This document shows, in pieces, positions 19,766 through 30,272 of a stretch of 64,000 bases of DNA (its first letter is position 1; the number at the start of each line of letters is the position of its first letter). The notes beneath the pieces were generated by a model. It saw only the letters and a list, made by a program, of their open reading frames with translations, made no database searches and was not told where the DNA came from. The position numbers were made by a program, and so were the translations under genes. The DNA is from Plenodomus lindquistii (taxonomy: Eukaryota; Ascomycota; Dothideomycetes; Pleosporales; Leptosphaeriaceae): positions 310,001 to 374,000 of the forward strand of contig JANUWI010000019.1 of NCBI GenBank assembly GCA_025504975.1. The letters are read 5' to 3'.

Positions 19766-21307
19766 CTAAGCTCCAACTGCCAAATCACTATCTGAGGCAC
19801 CACGGTTCGAATTCTCGACGACACCATTTTGGTATCCGTTACTCTTGACCGAGCTAAAAACAACGGCATCTCCGGGGTGAGGTAAGAGGTGGAGGGCCCT
19901 GCTGAGCTTGTCCTCGGCCCGCAACTCATCAGAGTAGGGCAGAACACCAGCATTTTCAAAGGCGCGGAAAGCCTCAAAATAGGTGTCGCAAGTCTCATCG
20001 TAGCGCGTCCAGCCAAACTTACGCGCCTTTCCTGGCGTTCCAATGGTGCACCAGGCCTTCCCGAGTGCCCAGTCGGCGAAATCCCACGTACCCCAGCTGA
20101 ATGCCTCTCGCTCGCCACCGTGCTTCGCAACCACACTTTCCCACACGTGCCGCTTATCCTTTGACCATTCGGTAAGTAAGAAGTTGTTGGACATCCGCTT
20201 CTGGTCGCCTTTAGCCGCCCACTCGGTAAATTCTGGCACCTAAGGACATGGACATTAACATACGGATACTGGTGAAAGCCTGCAGGATGGGTCACTTACT
20301 TGGATACCGAAATAGCGTCCTAGCTTCTGCCAAAGATATTTCCACACAAAGACATCACCATTGGTATGGTTAAATGCCTCATTCTTGGCGTTGTCGCTTG
20401 TGGCAGCCCAGACGCTCATGTCTGCAATGCTAGGTGCATAAGAGGAATCATCAATGCAGCTGTTGTAGAAATACTCGTTGCCTGGGAATACTGGGGCCAC
20501 TCCCATCTCGCGGCAGCAGAGCAGGTAAATACCGAGTGTGAGTGCCATGGACATGCCGTTGCCTTTAACCAGGGTTAGCAGGGTTATAAAATTTGGATGT
20601 GGTGAGGGATTAGGGCAATAATGCTCACCTTGCGGCGTAAAGCCAATGATAGCATTTGGACGAATAACGTTCCAATCCCATTTACGCTTCGCAGCAAGAT
20701 TGAAGAGAAAGTCTTCCTGTGGATAGTAGAAGTTTTCCCCATGATCTTTATACCTGGGCATTTCCTCATGAAGTGGAACCTCAGTCGGCCCAAGGTGTGC
20801 GCCATAGTACTAAGTATATGTCAGTAAGTCATTCACGAACTGAGGTTGGGAAATGTCCTACCTTGCCTCCGGTCTGGAGACAAACTCGCTCTAATGAGCC
20901 GGCAGCAACGACATCTATCGCAACCAGAAAATTATGGAATAGAGGCACGTTGGCATCCCTTAGCTTGGCAAAGTCGGCTGCGTGGACATAAGATGTGAAA
21001 AATGCATGTGTGACACCATGACACAAAGGCGCCATCCTCTCAATCAACTCATCCACAGGCCTCAAGAAGTCGATAGCAATGAATCTAACCCGAGGATCTT
21101 GCCAAAGCATGCTCTTGGGAGTTCGCCTAGACGTAATGATAATCTTGGACCTGTTTTGCCGCATCAGTGATGCCGCTGCCACCTATGGGGGATGAGTGCG
21201 ACAAACCATTCAGATGCGGGTCTGCGAATCAAGTGCTCAATGATGGCGTTTCCAGTTATGCCGTTCGCGCCTGTAATGAAGGCAACCTTTCCCTGAGGAG
21301 GAGCCAT
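19766..21307 (-). CDS. PRISE-type short-chain dehydrogenase/reductase
   Basis: Five exons (21207-21307, 20862-21150, 20629-20809, 20300-20562, 19766-20239) give 435 aa. A Rossmann start (VAFITGANGITGNAIIEHL) is followed by KIIITSRR, the catalytic-Lys region CLQTGGKYYGAHLGP, and FYYPQEDF, which carries the YYxxED signature tyrosine of PRISE enzymes (progesterone-5beta-reductase / iridoid-synthase-like). NVIRPNAIIGF, FNHTNGDVFVWK and KLGRYFG complete the family pattern. These enzymes reduce activated C=C bonds of enones using NADPH. The last exon extends about 40 residues beyond the usual end with a low-complexity tail. A later ATG-rich leader exists upstream (21352), but MAPPQGK fits the family better as the start. 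Confidence 0.92.
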
Positions 21308-21408
21308 GATGATTTTTCTCAGATGGGAATAGAAAGGTGGCGAGAATTGCAAAGTGTCAAGATGGCCGGACTGAGTTGAGGTCCATACAGTCGCAATAAC
21401 ATAACCTT

Positions 21409-21816
21409 TTATCTCATGCTACTGGGTGAAACCAATCTGTGGAGTGGGTGGGGTTGAACATCCGGAACAGCCTGTGGAGGTTCGGAACTGGGTCCCTGGG
21501 AGGTCGGTGTATCAAGTACAGGATTGCGTGGGAAGAGCAAGACAATACCTACTGGCACCGGAACAATACTTGGCTTAATCCTTGCCATACCCCCCGGCGC
21601 GCCTACAGTCCCCAGCTCTACTGCAACTTTGTCACTGCCAATGCTTTCAATCAACTTGCCAAGTAGCTTCTTGGTAAGCATGCTGTATCCAAGGCGCGTG
21701 GCATTTGCTCTCACATCATTTGAAAGAGAGGGCAAATACTTAGCCTTTACTAATGCGAACATATCAATAAGGAACATTCCAGCTGCCAGTTTTGCGAATA
21801 GCTCAGGAACAGACAA
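21409..21816 (-). CDS. Hypothetical small protein (doubtful)
   Basis: An uninterrupted 135-codon ORF 102 bp upstream of the reductase start. The N-terminal half is amphipathic and Leu/Lys-rich (LFAKLAAGMFLIDMF, YSMLTKKLLGKLIESIG), followed by PSIVPVPVGIVLLFPRN and a Pro/Ser-rich tail. I recognise no family. It may be a remnant of a larger gene, or chance; it contains a GTGGGG site (21448-21453) that may instead belong to the reductase promoter. Confidence 0.3.
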   Translation of the reverse strand: MSVPELFAKLAAGMFLIDMFALVKAKYLPSLSNDVRANATRLGYSMLTKKLLGKLIESIGSDKVAVELGTVGAPGGMARIKPSIVPVPVGIVLLFPRNPVLDTPTSQGPSSEPPQAVPDVQPHPLHRLVSPSSMR

Positions 21817-22969
21817 GATGGCACATCAAGGCACCCATGATCACTATTACAATTCCAACAATGCTGCTCGGAAGCCCTGAAAATACCACATAGCATGCTT
21901 GAAGTCACTTGCAGGTTTCCCCAATGAAGTGTTGAATTAAAACTACCATAGCAGAGCCTGAGCACCCAAACCTATCCAAATTCCGTGAAATTTTGAATGA
22001 ATATTCCAGTTACGATCAATTACTCCAGGCATGGATGATCGTCAGTCAGTCCAGCCGCAGTTAGATGGGAGGATTAGCAGGGAATCCTTCTATCCATTAG
22101 TAATATTCCGAAATCCCGAAATACCGCCGCTACCTACACCTTCCACCTACCAGCATTACGGGATTCATGAATTGAAGCTTCTTCGGGATGCTACTAGAGA
22201 GCAAGACAGGGAGTAGAATAATGGGTTAGATCTCACGGGTAGATGAGAGTCGCTCAAAGATGGCAGTGTTCACTACTCATGCGCCCAGCTACGCCAACAG
22301 GTGGGTCAGCCGCCATTACCAAAACCATGGATTAATTACCGTACACTACAAGAGAAGAATGATGTATAATCTACAAGAGAAAGTTTCTGACACACGTGCC
22401 TTTTGAATTGTAAACCCGAGCTCGGTGTGAATATGGCGAAATGTGTTGTTTAAAACACCGGTTTAGTATAGCATTACAGATGCCTAAGTCATACTAGCTG
22501 CCAAAAATGGTCCGTGTAGTCCTCCAGCAATGATATTCACAGCATGTGAGCTACTGGGACCTAGTGTCAAGCTCCAGCACCAATGAGAGGTCGTCCCCAC
22601 TGCGCGTCGTTACTACAAGATCGTATCAGCACTATTACGCATATACAGCTTCATCTCGACCCACGTCACGGAATTGCGGTGATTTTTCCGACTTCCATTG
22701 CGACACACGTACTTACTTACTCCAGGATTAGCTATTGTTAGTCAAGCCACAGCAGCTCATCTTTAACGCTCGATTCAACATTATGACCAAGTGATTTCTC
22801 CTCGAATCGCATCGCCTCTTCTCCAGCATCTCAAATAAGAATTCATCTAGCCCTTTTGAATTGGAATAACCATTCCGAAGTAAGACTTTCGCACAACCAG
22901 CTACTCATATTGACATGTGATGGCGTATTGATACATTACTTCTAGGCCCAATTTACCCTACCATCAAAA
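21817..22969. other. Intergenic interval upstream of FAD monooxygenase
   Basis: 1.15 kb, AT-rich towards the monooxygenase. One CCCCAC (22595-22600) lies about 370 bp before its start. No repeat or gene recognised. Confidence 0.4.
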
Positions 22970-24724
22970 GTGACGATGAGGGAGATTGAAACCGATGTCC
23001 TAGTCGTAGGAGCCGGCGTGACCGGTCTCTCACTCGCAGCGATGCTCGCAGCCCAGGGCGTCCGAGTCTTCGCAATAGCAAAGCACAGCGGGACGGCGCC
23101 CAACCCGCGAGCCCACGTCACCAACCAGCGCACCATGGAGATATTCCGGGAAATGGGCATCGAGCAGAGCGTCAAGGACGCGGGAACATGTCTAGCCGAT
23201 GTAGGCAGTCTCGTTATGGCGACCAGCCTTACGGGCACGGAGCTGGGCCGATATAGCTGTTATGGCGGCGGTGATGAGCAGCGCACCGATTTTGCAAAAG
23301 CTAGTCCGTGCCAGATGTGGAATACGCCTCAGAATCTGCTTGAACCGATTTTACTGGTGGAAGCAAGGCAGGCGGGGGCTGATTTACGCTTTTATCACGA
23401 GCTGGTTGATATTCAGCAGTCGGAAGAGGGGATTGTCGCGCGCGTTCGTGAACGGACAGGGCTGGGCGAATACATTGTTAGGGCTCGGTATGCCGTCGGC
23501 GCAGATGGAGCTCGGTCAGTCGTAGCGGAGCAGACTGGGTTCAACTTCATGGGCGAGCCCGGGCTCATGTTCATGTTAACCTCGTGGGTCGAAATGGATC
23601 TGGAGCCTTATGTTGCCCATCGCCCTGCTTGCATCTACTGGATGCTACAACCCGGAGACGAGTACTGGGTTGGGTCTGGGACTTGTATCCTGAAGAGACC
23701 TTGGGATGAGTGGTTGGTAAATCGTCAGTATGATCCCGCAGCCGGAGAGCCAGACATGAGTGACGAGGCCATCATTGCGCACGCCCGTAGTGCACTAGGG
23801 ATCCCCGATTCGCTGCCCGTTCGAGTCAAGCACAAAGCCAAATGGCAGGTCAATCATGTCGTTGCCACCGAGTACCGTCGGGGACGCATCCTCCTTGCTG
23901 GCGACGCGGCTCATCGTCACCCGCCCAGTAGCGGGTTAGGAAGCAACACGTGTGTGCAGGACGCTTATAACCTCTCGTGGAAGCTGGCCTTGGTCATCAA
24001 GGGACTCGCTAGTGATAAACTACTCGACAGCTACAACCAAGAGAGACAGCCCATCGGTAAGCAGGTAGTCGACCACGCCATCTCAACCTTGCACGACATG
24101 GCCGGCCTCCCCAGCGCCCTAGGCTTTGCTAAAGGACAGTCGCGGGAAGAAGGACTCGCATCGATCGACGAGCTCTTTTCCGACGCCGACGGTGCAGAAG
24201 CGCGCCGAGTCGCGCTGAGAAACTATATCAACCTCGGACACCGCCGTTCCAACGCCCTCGGTGTACAGCTAGGACAGCGCTACGCCAATTCGGGCGCCGT
24301 CGTAGATGACGGAACACCTTTCCCACCCCATAAGCGTGACCCAGTGCTTTACTACGAGGCTACAACGCACCCGGGCGCGTATATCCCCCATGCTTGGATA
24401 GAATACAAGACGAAGCGCATGTCCACCCTGGATATCTTTGAGCATGGAAAATTCGGTCTCGTCGTTGGCCATGGTGGAAAGCCTTGGGAGGCAGCGGCGG
24501 CAATTGTCAGCAAGGAATTGGGCGTCGAGGTACCGGTCTACTATGTTGGTTACCGCTGCACCTACAACGACGTCGTGGGTGAGTGGGTCAGCCGACGAGA
24601 AATCAGTGATCGTGGTGCCCTTTTGGTTCGACCTGATCGTCACATTGCTTTCCGCTCCGTGGATCGCCCCCAGAATCCAACGGAAGTGCTACGTTCTGTA
24701 ATGCGGCAAGTTCTATTACCTTGA
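22970..24724 (+). CDS. FAD-dependent aromatic monooxygenase (PheA/TfdB family)
   Basis: A single exon of 584 aa, standard for the phenol 2-monooxygenase / 2,4-dichlorophenol 6-monooxygenase group (PF01494). It has all three flavin motifs: GxGxxG near the N-terminus (VLVVGAGVTGLSLA), the DG motif (VGADGARSVV, residues about 173-182), and the GD motif (ILLAGDAAHRHPPSSGLG, about 308-325) followed by DAYNLSWKLA. A thioredoxin-like C-terminal domain (about 470-584) has FGLVVGHGG and LLVRPDRHIAFRS. It hydroxylates phenolic rings with NAD(P)H and O2. Lack of introns, unlike its neighbours, is notable but not proof of transfer. The start at 22970 is chosen; Met 3 (22976) is equally possible. It is the last recognisable cluster gene before the core block. 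Confidence 0.93.
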   Translation: MTMREIETDVLVVGAGVTGLSLAAMLAAQGVRVFAIAKHSGTAPNPRAHVTNQRTMEIFREMGIEQSVKDAGTCLADVGSLVMATSLTGTELGRYSCYGGGDEQRTDFAKASPCQMWNTPQNLLEPILLVEARQAGADLRFYHELVDIQQSEEGIVARVRERTGLGEYIVRARYAVGADGARSVVAEQTGFNFMGEPGLMFMLTSWVEMDLEPYVAHRPACIYWMLQPGDEYWVGSGTCILKRPWDEWLVNRQYDPAAGEPDMSDEAIIAHARSALGIPDSLPVRVKHKAKWQVNHVVATEYRRGRILLAGDAAHRHPPSSGLGSNTCVQDAYNLSWKLALVIKGLASDKLLDSYNQERQPIGKQVVDHAISTLHDMAGLPSALGFAKGQSREEGLASIDELFSDADGAEARRVALRNYINLGHRRSNALGVQLGQRYANSGAVVDDGTPFPPHKRDPVLYYEATTHPGAYIPHAWIEYKTKRMSTLDIFEHGKFGLVVGHGGKPWEAAAAIVSKELGVEVPVYYVGYRCTYNDVVGEWVSRREISDRGALLVRPDRHIAFRSVDRPQNPTEVLRSVMRQVLLP

Positions 24725-25366
24725 CGTAGATCTCTTAGTCGTAGAGCTATGGCTAGATGTGCTTCTAAACGAGCCTTGCAATCGAGTTGTGTTTACAGCG
24801 TACGCAGTTTCTAGTATTTTATGTAGTAGCGCTAGTATCGCCCACATGAATAGTTGCGTGAAAATCTGCACCTCAACATCAAACTCCATGCATTAGCTAA
24901 TCCGCAATCCAATTCATGTGCTAATCAAAAGTTTGCGTTCCTCTCATATTCACACCCCACTACACTCATCTCATCGTAAAAGCTCCCTTCGGAAGAAGCA
25001 ACCCAGGAGTTCAATTGAGCGCTGCAGGATGATACCTCTTTCAAAGACTAGAAGGACAACAATTCGGGCAAGTCAATACGCTCAAGGCTGGACTTTGTGG
25101 GGCAAAGCATGCTGAAGACATGCACGGTCAGCTCTTGGATAGTGCGTACAGATAGCAACCTTGTCCATTTTTCTTGCGGGAAGCTTGAATCCTAGGACTA
25201 GATCTGAGGCAAATGCGGAAAGGCAGTGGTCCTCGATACTAACTTCCATCAATCCTACTCGTTCCCTTTTCACCAGCCCTTCTACCCACATCATCAATCA
25301 ATGCCATTACCCACTCTGTTCACGCTTTTTCCCAAAAAAATCATCCTCCTAACCGGGAGCATCGCC
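24725..25366. other. Convergent interval; accessory/core boundary
   Basis: 642 bp between the FAD monooxygenase stop and the CPR6 stop. CCCCAC (24955-24960) and GTGGGG (25097-25102) occur here too, showing the background rate of that hexamer is not zero. No gene or repeat seen. Confidence 0.45.
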
Positions 25367-26796
25367 TCAGTCAAAGTTAAATGCATTAGCATAAACCTTC
25401 TTCTCCTTCTCCTTCCTCGCCTGCACCCTCCTCTTCACCACATCCAACTCCTTTACGATCCCCGCATCCCCAGGCGCCAACTTGGCCGCCTCATTCAAAT
25501 CCCTCAACGCCTCGTCCTCATTCTTCTTCCCCGCCTTGGCCGTCGCGCGTCGAAACAGCGCCTTCGCTTTATCCTTGTCGCTGATCCCTTCAATCTCCAG
25601 CGCCTTTGTCGCGCTCTCTGCTGCGTCGGTGAAGAGGGATAACTTGTTTTGCAGCAGGGCGGAGTTGGAGTAGAGTTGGATTTTCAAGGCGCATAGTGCG
25701 GGCCAGAGGTCAGATGGGTCCGAGTCGAGGGGCACGGGGTATTCTTGGAGGTAGCGGATTCCCTTTTGGTATTTCTTTAGGCCGAGGTGGTTGTCGCCTT
25801 TTTTGAAGGCGTCGTTGCCCATGGTCTTTAGCTCGGTCGCGATCTTGAGGATGTCGTTGCCGTCCCATTCTGAGTCTGCGCTGGGCTTTTGGTCTTCGGG
25901 GTAGTCTTCGTAGGGATCGCCGGTTGCGTCGGAGACCTTGACCGTGGCGTTGTCGTAGTCTTCGCCAGAGAGCTCACCGCAGTCGACGATGGCGGCGTCC
26001 TGCCAGGGCTTGTCGCCGGATTGCGTCTTGAGGTTTTCGATCTGGCGGATGATGGATTTTCCGGCTATGACTTCGCCGAAGACGACGTGTTTCTTGTCGA
26101 GGTGGGGTGTGGGGACCGTGGTGACGAAGAATTGGGAGCCGTTTGTGCCTACGTTGATGTCTTATTAGCATGTGGTCTCCCCAAATATTCGCAAAAGCCA
26201 TCCACGCCACGTCTCTGCCTCCTCCTCCTTCCACATCAGTCTTCTTGCGTGTACGTACCAGGTCCAGCGTTCGCCATACTCAACAAAAACGGCTTGGTAT
26301 GCATCCTCTCGAAATTCTCATCCTCAAACTTCTCCCCATAAATACTCTCCCCACCCGTCCCATTTCCCTGCGTGAAGTCTCCACCCTGAATCATAAAGCC
26401 CTTGATCACACGGTGGAAGATGGAGCCCTTGTAGTGCAAAGGCTTGCCTGCGCCGCCTACGCCTTTCTCGCCCGTACATAGTGCGCGGAAGTTTTCGGCC
26501 GTTTTGGGAACAACGTCGTTGTACTGTTTGAGGCGGGAGATGTTAGTTACTTGTTTGATTGCAGCTTTGAGGGAAGATGTGTCTGTGCTTCAGGGAAAGA
26601 TTTGTGTGTGTGTGAGGATGCCAGGGCAGGATAAGGACATACGAGTTCAAACACCACCCTCCCAGCCTTAACATCCCCAATCGAAATATCGAAAAAGACA
26701 CGAGATCGCTCTGCAACACCCACACATTAGCTTCCATTCTGCCCACCTCTCCCCCAATCCCCCCTGTAACCAAAACAACTCACTCGAATCCGCCAT
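25367..26796 (-). CDS. CPR6: Cyclophilin-40 peptidyl-prolyl isomerase (Hsp90 co-chaperone)
   Basis: A multi-exon gene of about 372 aa. A tiny first exon (MADS…) is followed by RSRVFFDISIGD, the PPIase domain (VPKTAENFRALCTGEKG, FHRVIKGFMIQGGDFT with the catalytic Arg, SQFFVTT, LDKKHVVFGEV) and a C-terminal TPR block (residues about 220-360, KTMGNDAFKKGDNHLGLKKY). This is the Cyp40/Cpr6 architecture: the PPIase isomerises Xaa-Pro bonds and the TPR domain docks on the Hsp90 EEVD tail. It is cytosolic. The splice at the GPGTNGSQFF junction was read from GTACGT..CGTAG. Core gene. Confidence 0.94.
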
Positions 26797-27561
26797 CTTC
26801 AACTTTCAATCTTCAATCCCTCCGTTGGTGTGTAAAGGCGTGTGTAATGGCAGTAAGTCTCGCAGGTAGCTCAAAGCTCAGAATAAACCAAAGCTTATAC
26901 ACCTGTATTTATTTGCTGAATTCGAACTGAAGAAAAGAAGGGAGAAATAGTGCACAGGGTCGAGACGTAGAAAAAGTTCACAAGGCAAGGCGTTGCCAGA
27001 ACGTTCTACGTTGGAAAGCTATGGATAGCTCACGACCCGATTCGCACTAAGCCCCGCTGCTGTGGTACCTACTTAACTTTACGGCGACCGATCAGCCGCT
27101 TCACTCTCACTAATGGATGTTTGTGTGCAATCACTTGATCGGTATGGGATACAAGCGGTGAGCGAAGCGCGTCCTCGTGTAGTTATTTGTACTGTATAAC
27201 ATGTGTCTTTACTTTGTTGACCTGCGCAGATACCATTGCTGCTTGTGAGGTGAGGTGGGGGGCAATGCAACGCGGGGCGGGCGGGCTAAACCTCCGCGGC
27301 GAGAAGCTCGCGACAATCACCACAAGCAGCAAGGCTGACTAGCCAACGCAATTCTCGGTTCTAGAAATGCTAATTATATCGCCATGTATGAAGAAGCCTT
27401 CCGTATGCCGTCTAATCCAGTCAAGGCAAAATAATGATAGAAGGTAATAACGCCCATGACACAGGTATCCTGCTCGCAAAACTTGAAGTGCACTTTTGCC
27501 CCATCGCCTCCCTAAACACTAATACCAATCTCAACGCCAATGTATTCCAAAGAGTCATTCA
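26797..27561. other. Intergenic interval, CPR6 promoter
   Basis: 765 bp between the CPR6 start and the IFRD gene stop. It includes the CPR6 5' UTR side and a GC-rich patch near 27270-27300. No gene or repeat recognised. Confidence 0.4.
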
Positions 27562-29085
27562 TTACTTGGTAGACTTGACGCGTCTAGACATTGTAAACGG
27601 CAACACTGACGACACCGTTTCATTCTGGTCGTAATGATGCGTGAATCCGCCCTGCAGCGCGCGCCTCAGCGCATTGAGGCGGAGCAACTTCCACCACTTG
27701 TCAATACGAAGTACCACACCGCTGTTGATGCGGACTTCGATTGTGCCTGCGCCCCGCGCCTTGCCCGTCTCTTTGTCTAGTGCGGTGGAGTAGCCGGGGC
27801 CACGTGTAGGCCGCTCGACAGAATTGCGGATATCGGCGAATGACGAGTGGAGGGTTTTGCGGTCTTTCTTCGAGATGCGGCGCGTGGAAACGCTGGCGAG
27901 GCTGTCAAGGGTATGCAGGAGTTGGTCTTGGCGCCGGTACACTTGATAGCGCTTGACCATGCGGACGCCATCGGGGACAAACTCGGGGTCGTCGGAGTCG
28001 TGCTCGTCGGAGGGGTCCTCGTCGTCTGCCTCCACGGCTGTGAAGGATTTCTCATAGAGGAGGGCGATGTTCTCGCCGGCGGCGACCTGTACGCCAGAGT
28101 CTGCGCTCTCAAGCTGCTCGACAAAGGCTTCGACTGCTGCCTCGGTTTCATCTTCGAGATCTTCGATCTGGGTGGCGAGGAGGCCCCATTGCTCGAGAGC
28201 TGCGATGACCACGTCGCCGTCATCTTGCGCTTCTACAGATGCGCCATCTGATTCGATGATCTCGAGGAAGAACGCCATGACGTCGAGAATCTCGTCGTCG
28301 CCTGCACCGGCAAATGAAGCCGCCAGGCCTAGTGTGTAGATTGCATTGGCCTTGATTTCGAGAGATGCCGAGGACTGTATCGATCGCTTGAGTTGGTCGG
28401 CAATGTCGTCGTAGATGTCGGCCGAGTCGAGTGTGAGGACAGTGGCTGAAAGTGCTACACAATGTTAGCAAAAACATATGAACTGGATCCGCTGAGTCCA
28501 ACCTTTCAGTGCCGTCACGGCTTCGCGCTCGGTGGTCTCCTGCTTGATACTCCTAAGCATCGAAGGCAACAGCCCGCTGATATGTAGCTCGACCTCATCC
28601 TTCGCATACCGCGCCATGAGAATATGCGCGTACGCATTCAGGCTCTCTGCGCGCCCCTCTGTGCTACTGCGCTTCAGATTGGTAATCTGCTCCATCCGTG
28701 TGTTGAGTTCAGTCTTCCACGCATCCTCCGGGATATCGACATCGTCGCCATTCAGTAAATCGTCAATGGAGTTGGTACTGCGAGCGTAAGGTTAGCCGCC
28801 TATTCCTGGTATCGATATTCAGGAACAATGATGTCACTGGCCGCGATGTGGGGAAGCACAAAAAAGTCGTGGACGTGTGAAGACTCACCTCCAAGCAGTG
28901 CCGTCGCTTAGATATTCCTCGTCGTCGTCTGAACCTTGGCCGCGACTACGGCTGGCGGCGCGCGAGTGTGATGGCGACGCCACTGCCGAGTTGGACTTTG
29001 AGGCGGCGGTTGAGACGACGCGCGAGCGTGCCTTGCGCGAGACTGTCTTGTGGCTCTCGAGAGCCTGTCTTCGAAGGTCGCGCAT
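27562..29085 (-). CDS. Interferon-related developmental regulator (IFRD) domain protein
   Basis: Four exons, about 440 aa. Exon 1 is basic and Ser-rich (MRDLRRQALESHKTVSRKAR) with an acidic SDDDEEYLSDGTAW; then NSIDDLLNGDD and the HEAT-like IFRD repeats (SLNAYAHILMARYAKDEVE, ATVLTLDSADIYDDIADQL, ANAIYTLGLAASFAGAGDD). The C-terminal block (KKDRKTLHSSFADIRNSVE, RINSGVVLRIDKWWKLLRLN, LRRALQGGF) matches the conserved IFRD C-terminus. In yeast and animals IFRD1 homologues bind ribosomes and act in translation or recycling; earlier work described co-regulator roles. Conserved single-copy core gene, convergent with nothing and downstream of CPR6 in the same orientation. Confidence 0.9.
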
Positions 29086-30272
29086 GTTGGATAATGGTGC
29101 CAGGTCGCGGCGGTCGTGGGTTGAGTGCGAGCCGTTCTCTGGGCCGCTGTATGGTGGTTGCGAGTGTTGCCTCGAGGGTGCGCAAGTAGCAGCCTATAAA
29201 GTGCGGGGACGGGCCAGACGAGAAGAGTGCAAGGGCGTTAGTTATTGCAGCGAAAAAGAGTTGTGAGACTCGGTAGAAGGCTTTAATATGTGAGGTTTGA
29301 AAGACATGAGTCAAAGCCGCAGGCAACAGACGGAGTTATGGGAAGAGGGAAGGGAGATAACGGGACAACGGGAGGCGTGTGTGTTGTAGGGGTCATGTTG
29401 TCAATCAGATGTTCCTCTCGAGAACGAGTTCTCCCGAATAACTGGCTGTCCAAGTGAACCACTACGTCATCGCCAACGCCAGATGTGTAATCCTTAAAGT
29501 GCACTCTACTCCAAAGCCAGTCATCTTCCTCGCGTTTGCAATATCCCACGTATCTCAAGATCAATCCAAGACTTGTTACATCGGGCTATTTTCCTCCTTT
29601 TATTCATCTTGCTCTGTGCAGTTTAACCTGTCCACACACATCCCACCACATCCCACCACATGCAAAAATCCAATACCACCTCGTCGTAGTGTCTGCGCGC
29701 GGTGTTTTTTTTTTTTAAAAAAGGAATCTTCAAATCAGATTTCCCTCTTCATCCCATGCTCATCGTTCCAAAACAGAACAAAATGTGTAAATATAAAACG
29801 TCTCCAAAGAAAAAAAAAATATCCATGCATCATCGCTTCTAAACATTCCAAAACACAAGAAGAAACCTCCCCGCACCCCAGTATTTCCGCCCAAAAAAAT
29901 GCATCGACATGACAAAAAACATCACTTTCGTTTCCCCCTCTAATCAACCATTCGTTTGAATCCCTTCACTCGTGACCCTGATTCCCCTGATTCCCCTAAT
30001 TCCCATTCCCAAACCCATCATCCCTCCGCCCCCCTCCCCAAAACCTCCCCTGCACTCTTCCGCCTCCTAACCTCCCTCCTCATCCCCTTCGCCAAACTTC
30101 CCAATCCGCGCTCCCCAGGCCCCGAAGAGCGATCTTCCAACCCCAGCCGAGCCGCTAACCCCACACCTCTCTCTCCAGACCCAAAGGCGCGCTGTTCGCT
30201 AGCAAAGCCAAGGTTTCTCTCGCCCCACCCACCAGCACCCCTAGGCGATTCCCCTGTAAACCAACCATGTAG
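29086..30272. other. Intergenic interval with homopolymer and short tandem repeats
   Basis: 1.19 kb between the IFRD start and the RasGAP stop. It contains a TCCCACCACA direct repeat near 29639-29660, a T12A6 tract at 29705-29722, and a triple GATTCCCCT-like repeat near 29979-30003, then a C-rich run. All short ORFs here look random. Confidence 0.45.

Noticed and set aside
24269..24643. 124-codon minus-strand frame inside the FAD monooxygenase
   Set aside because: Complete overlap with a well-supported enzyme; no independent signal.
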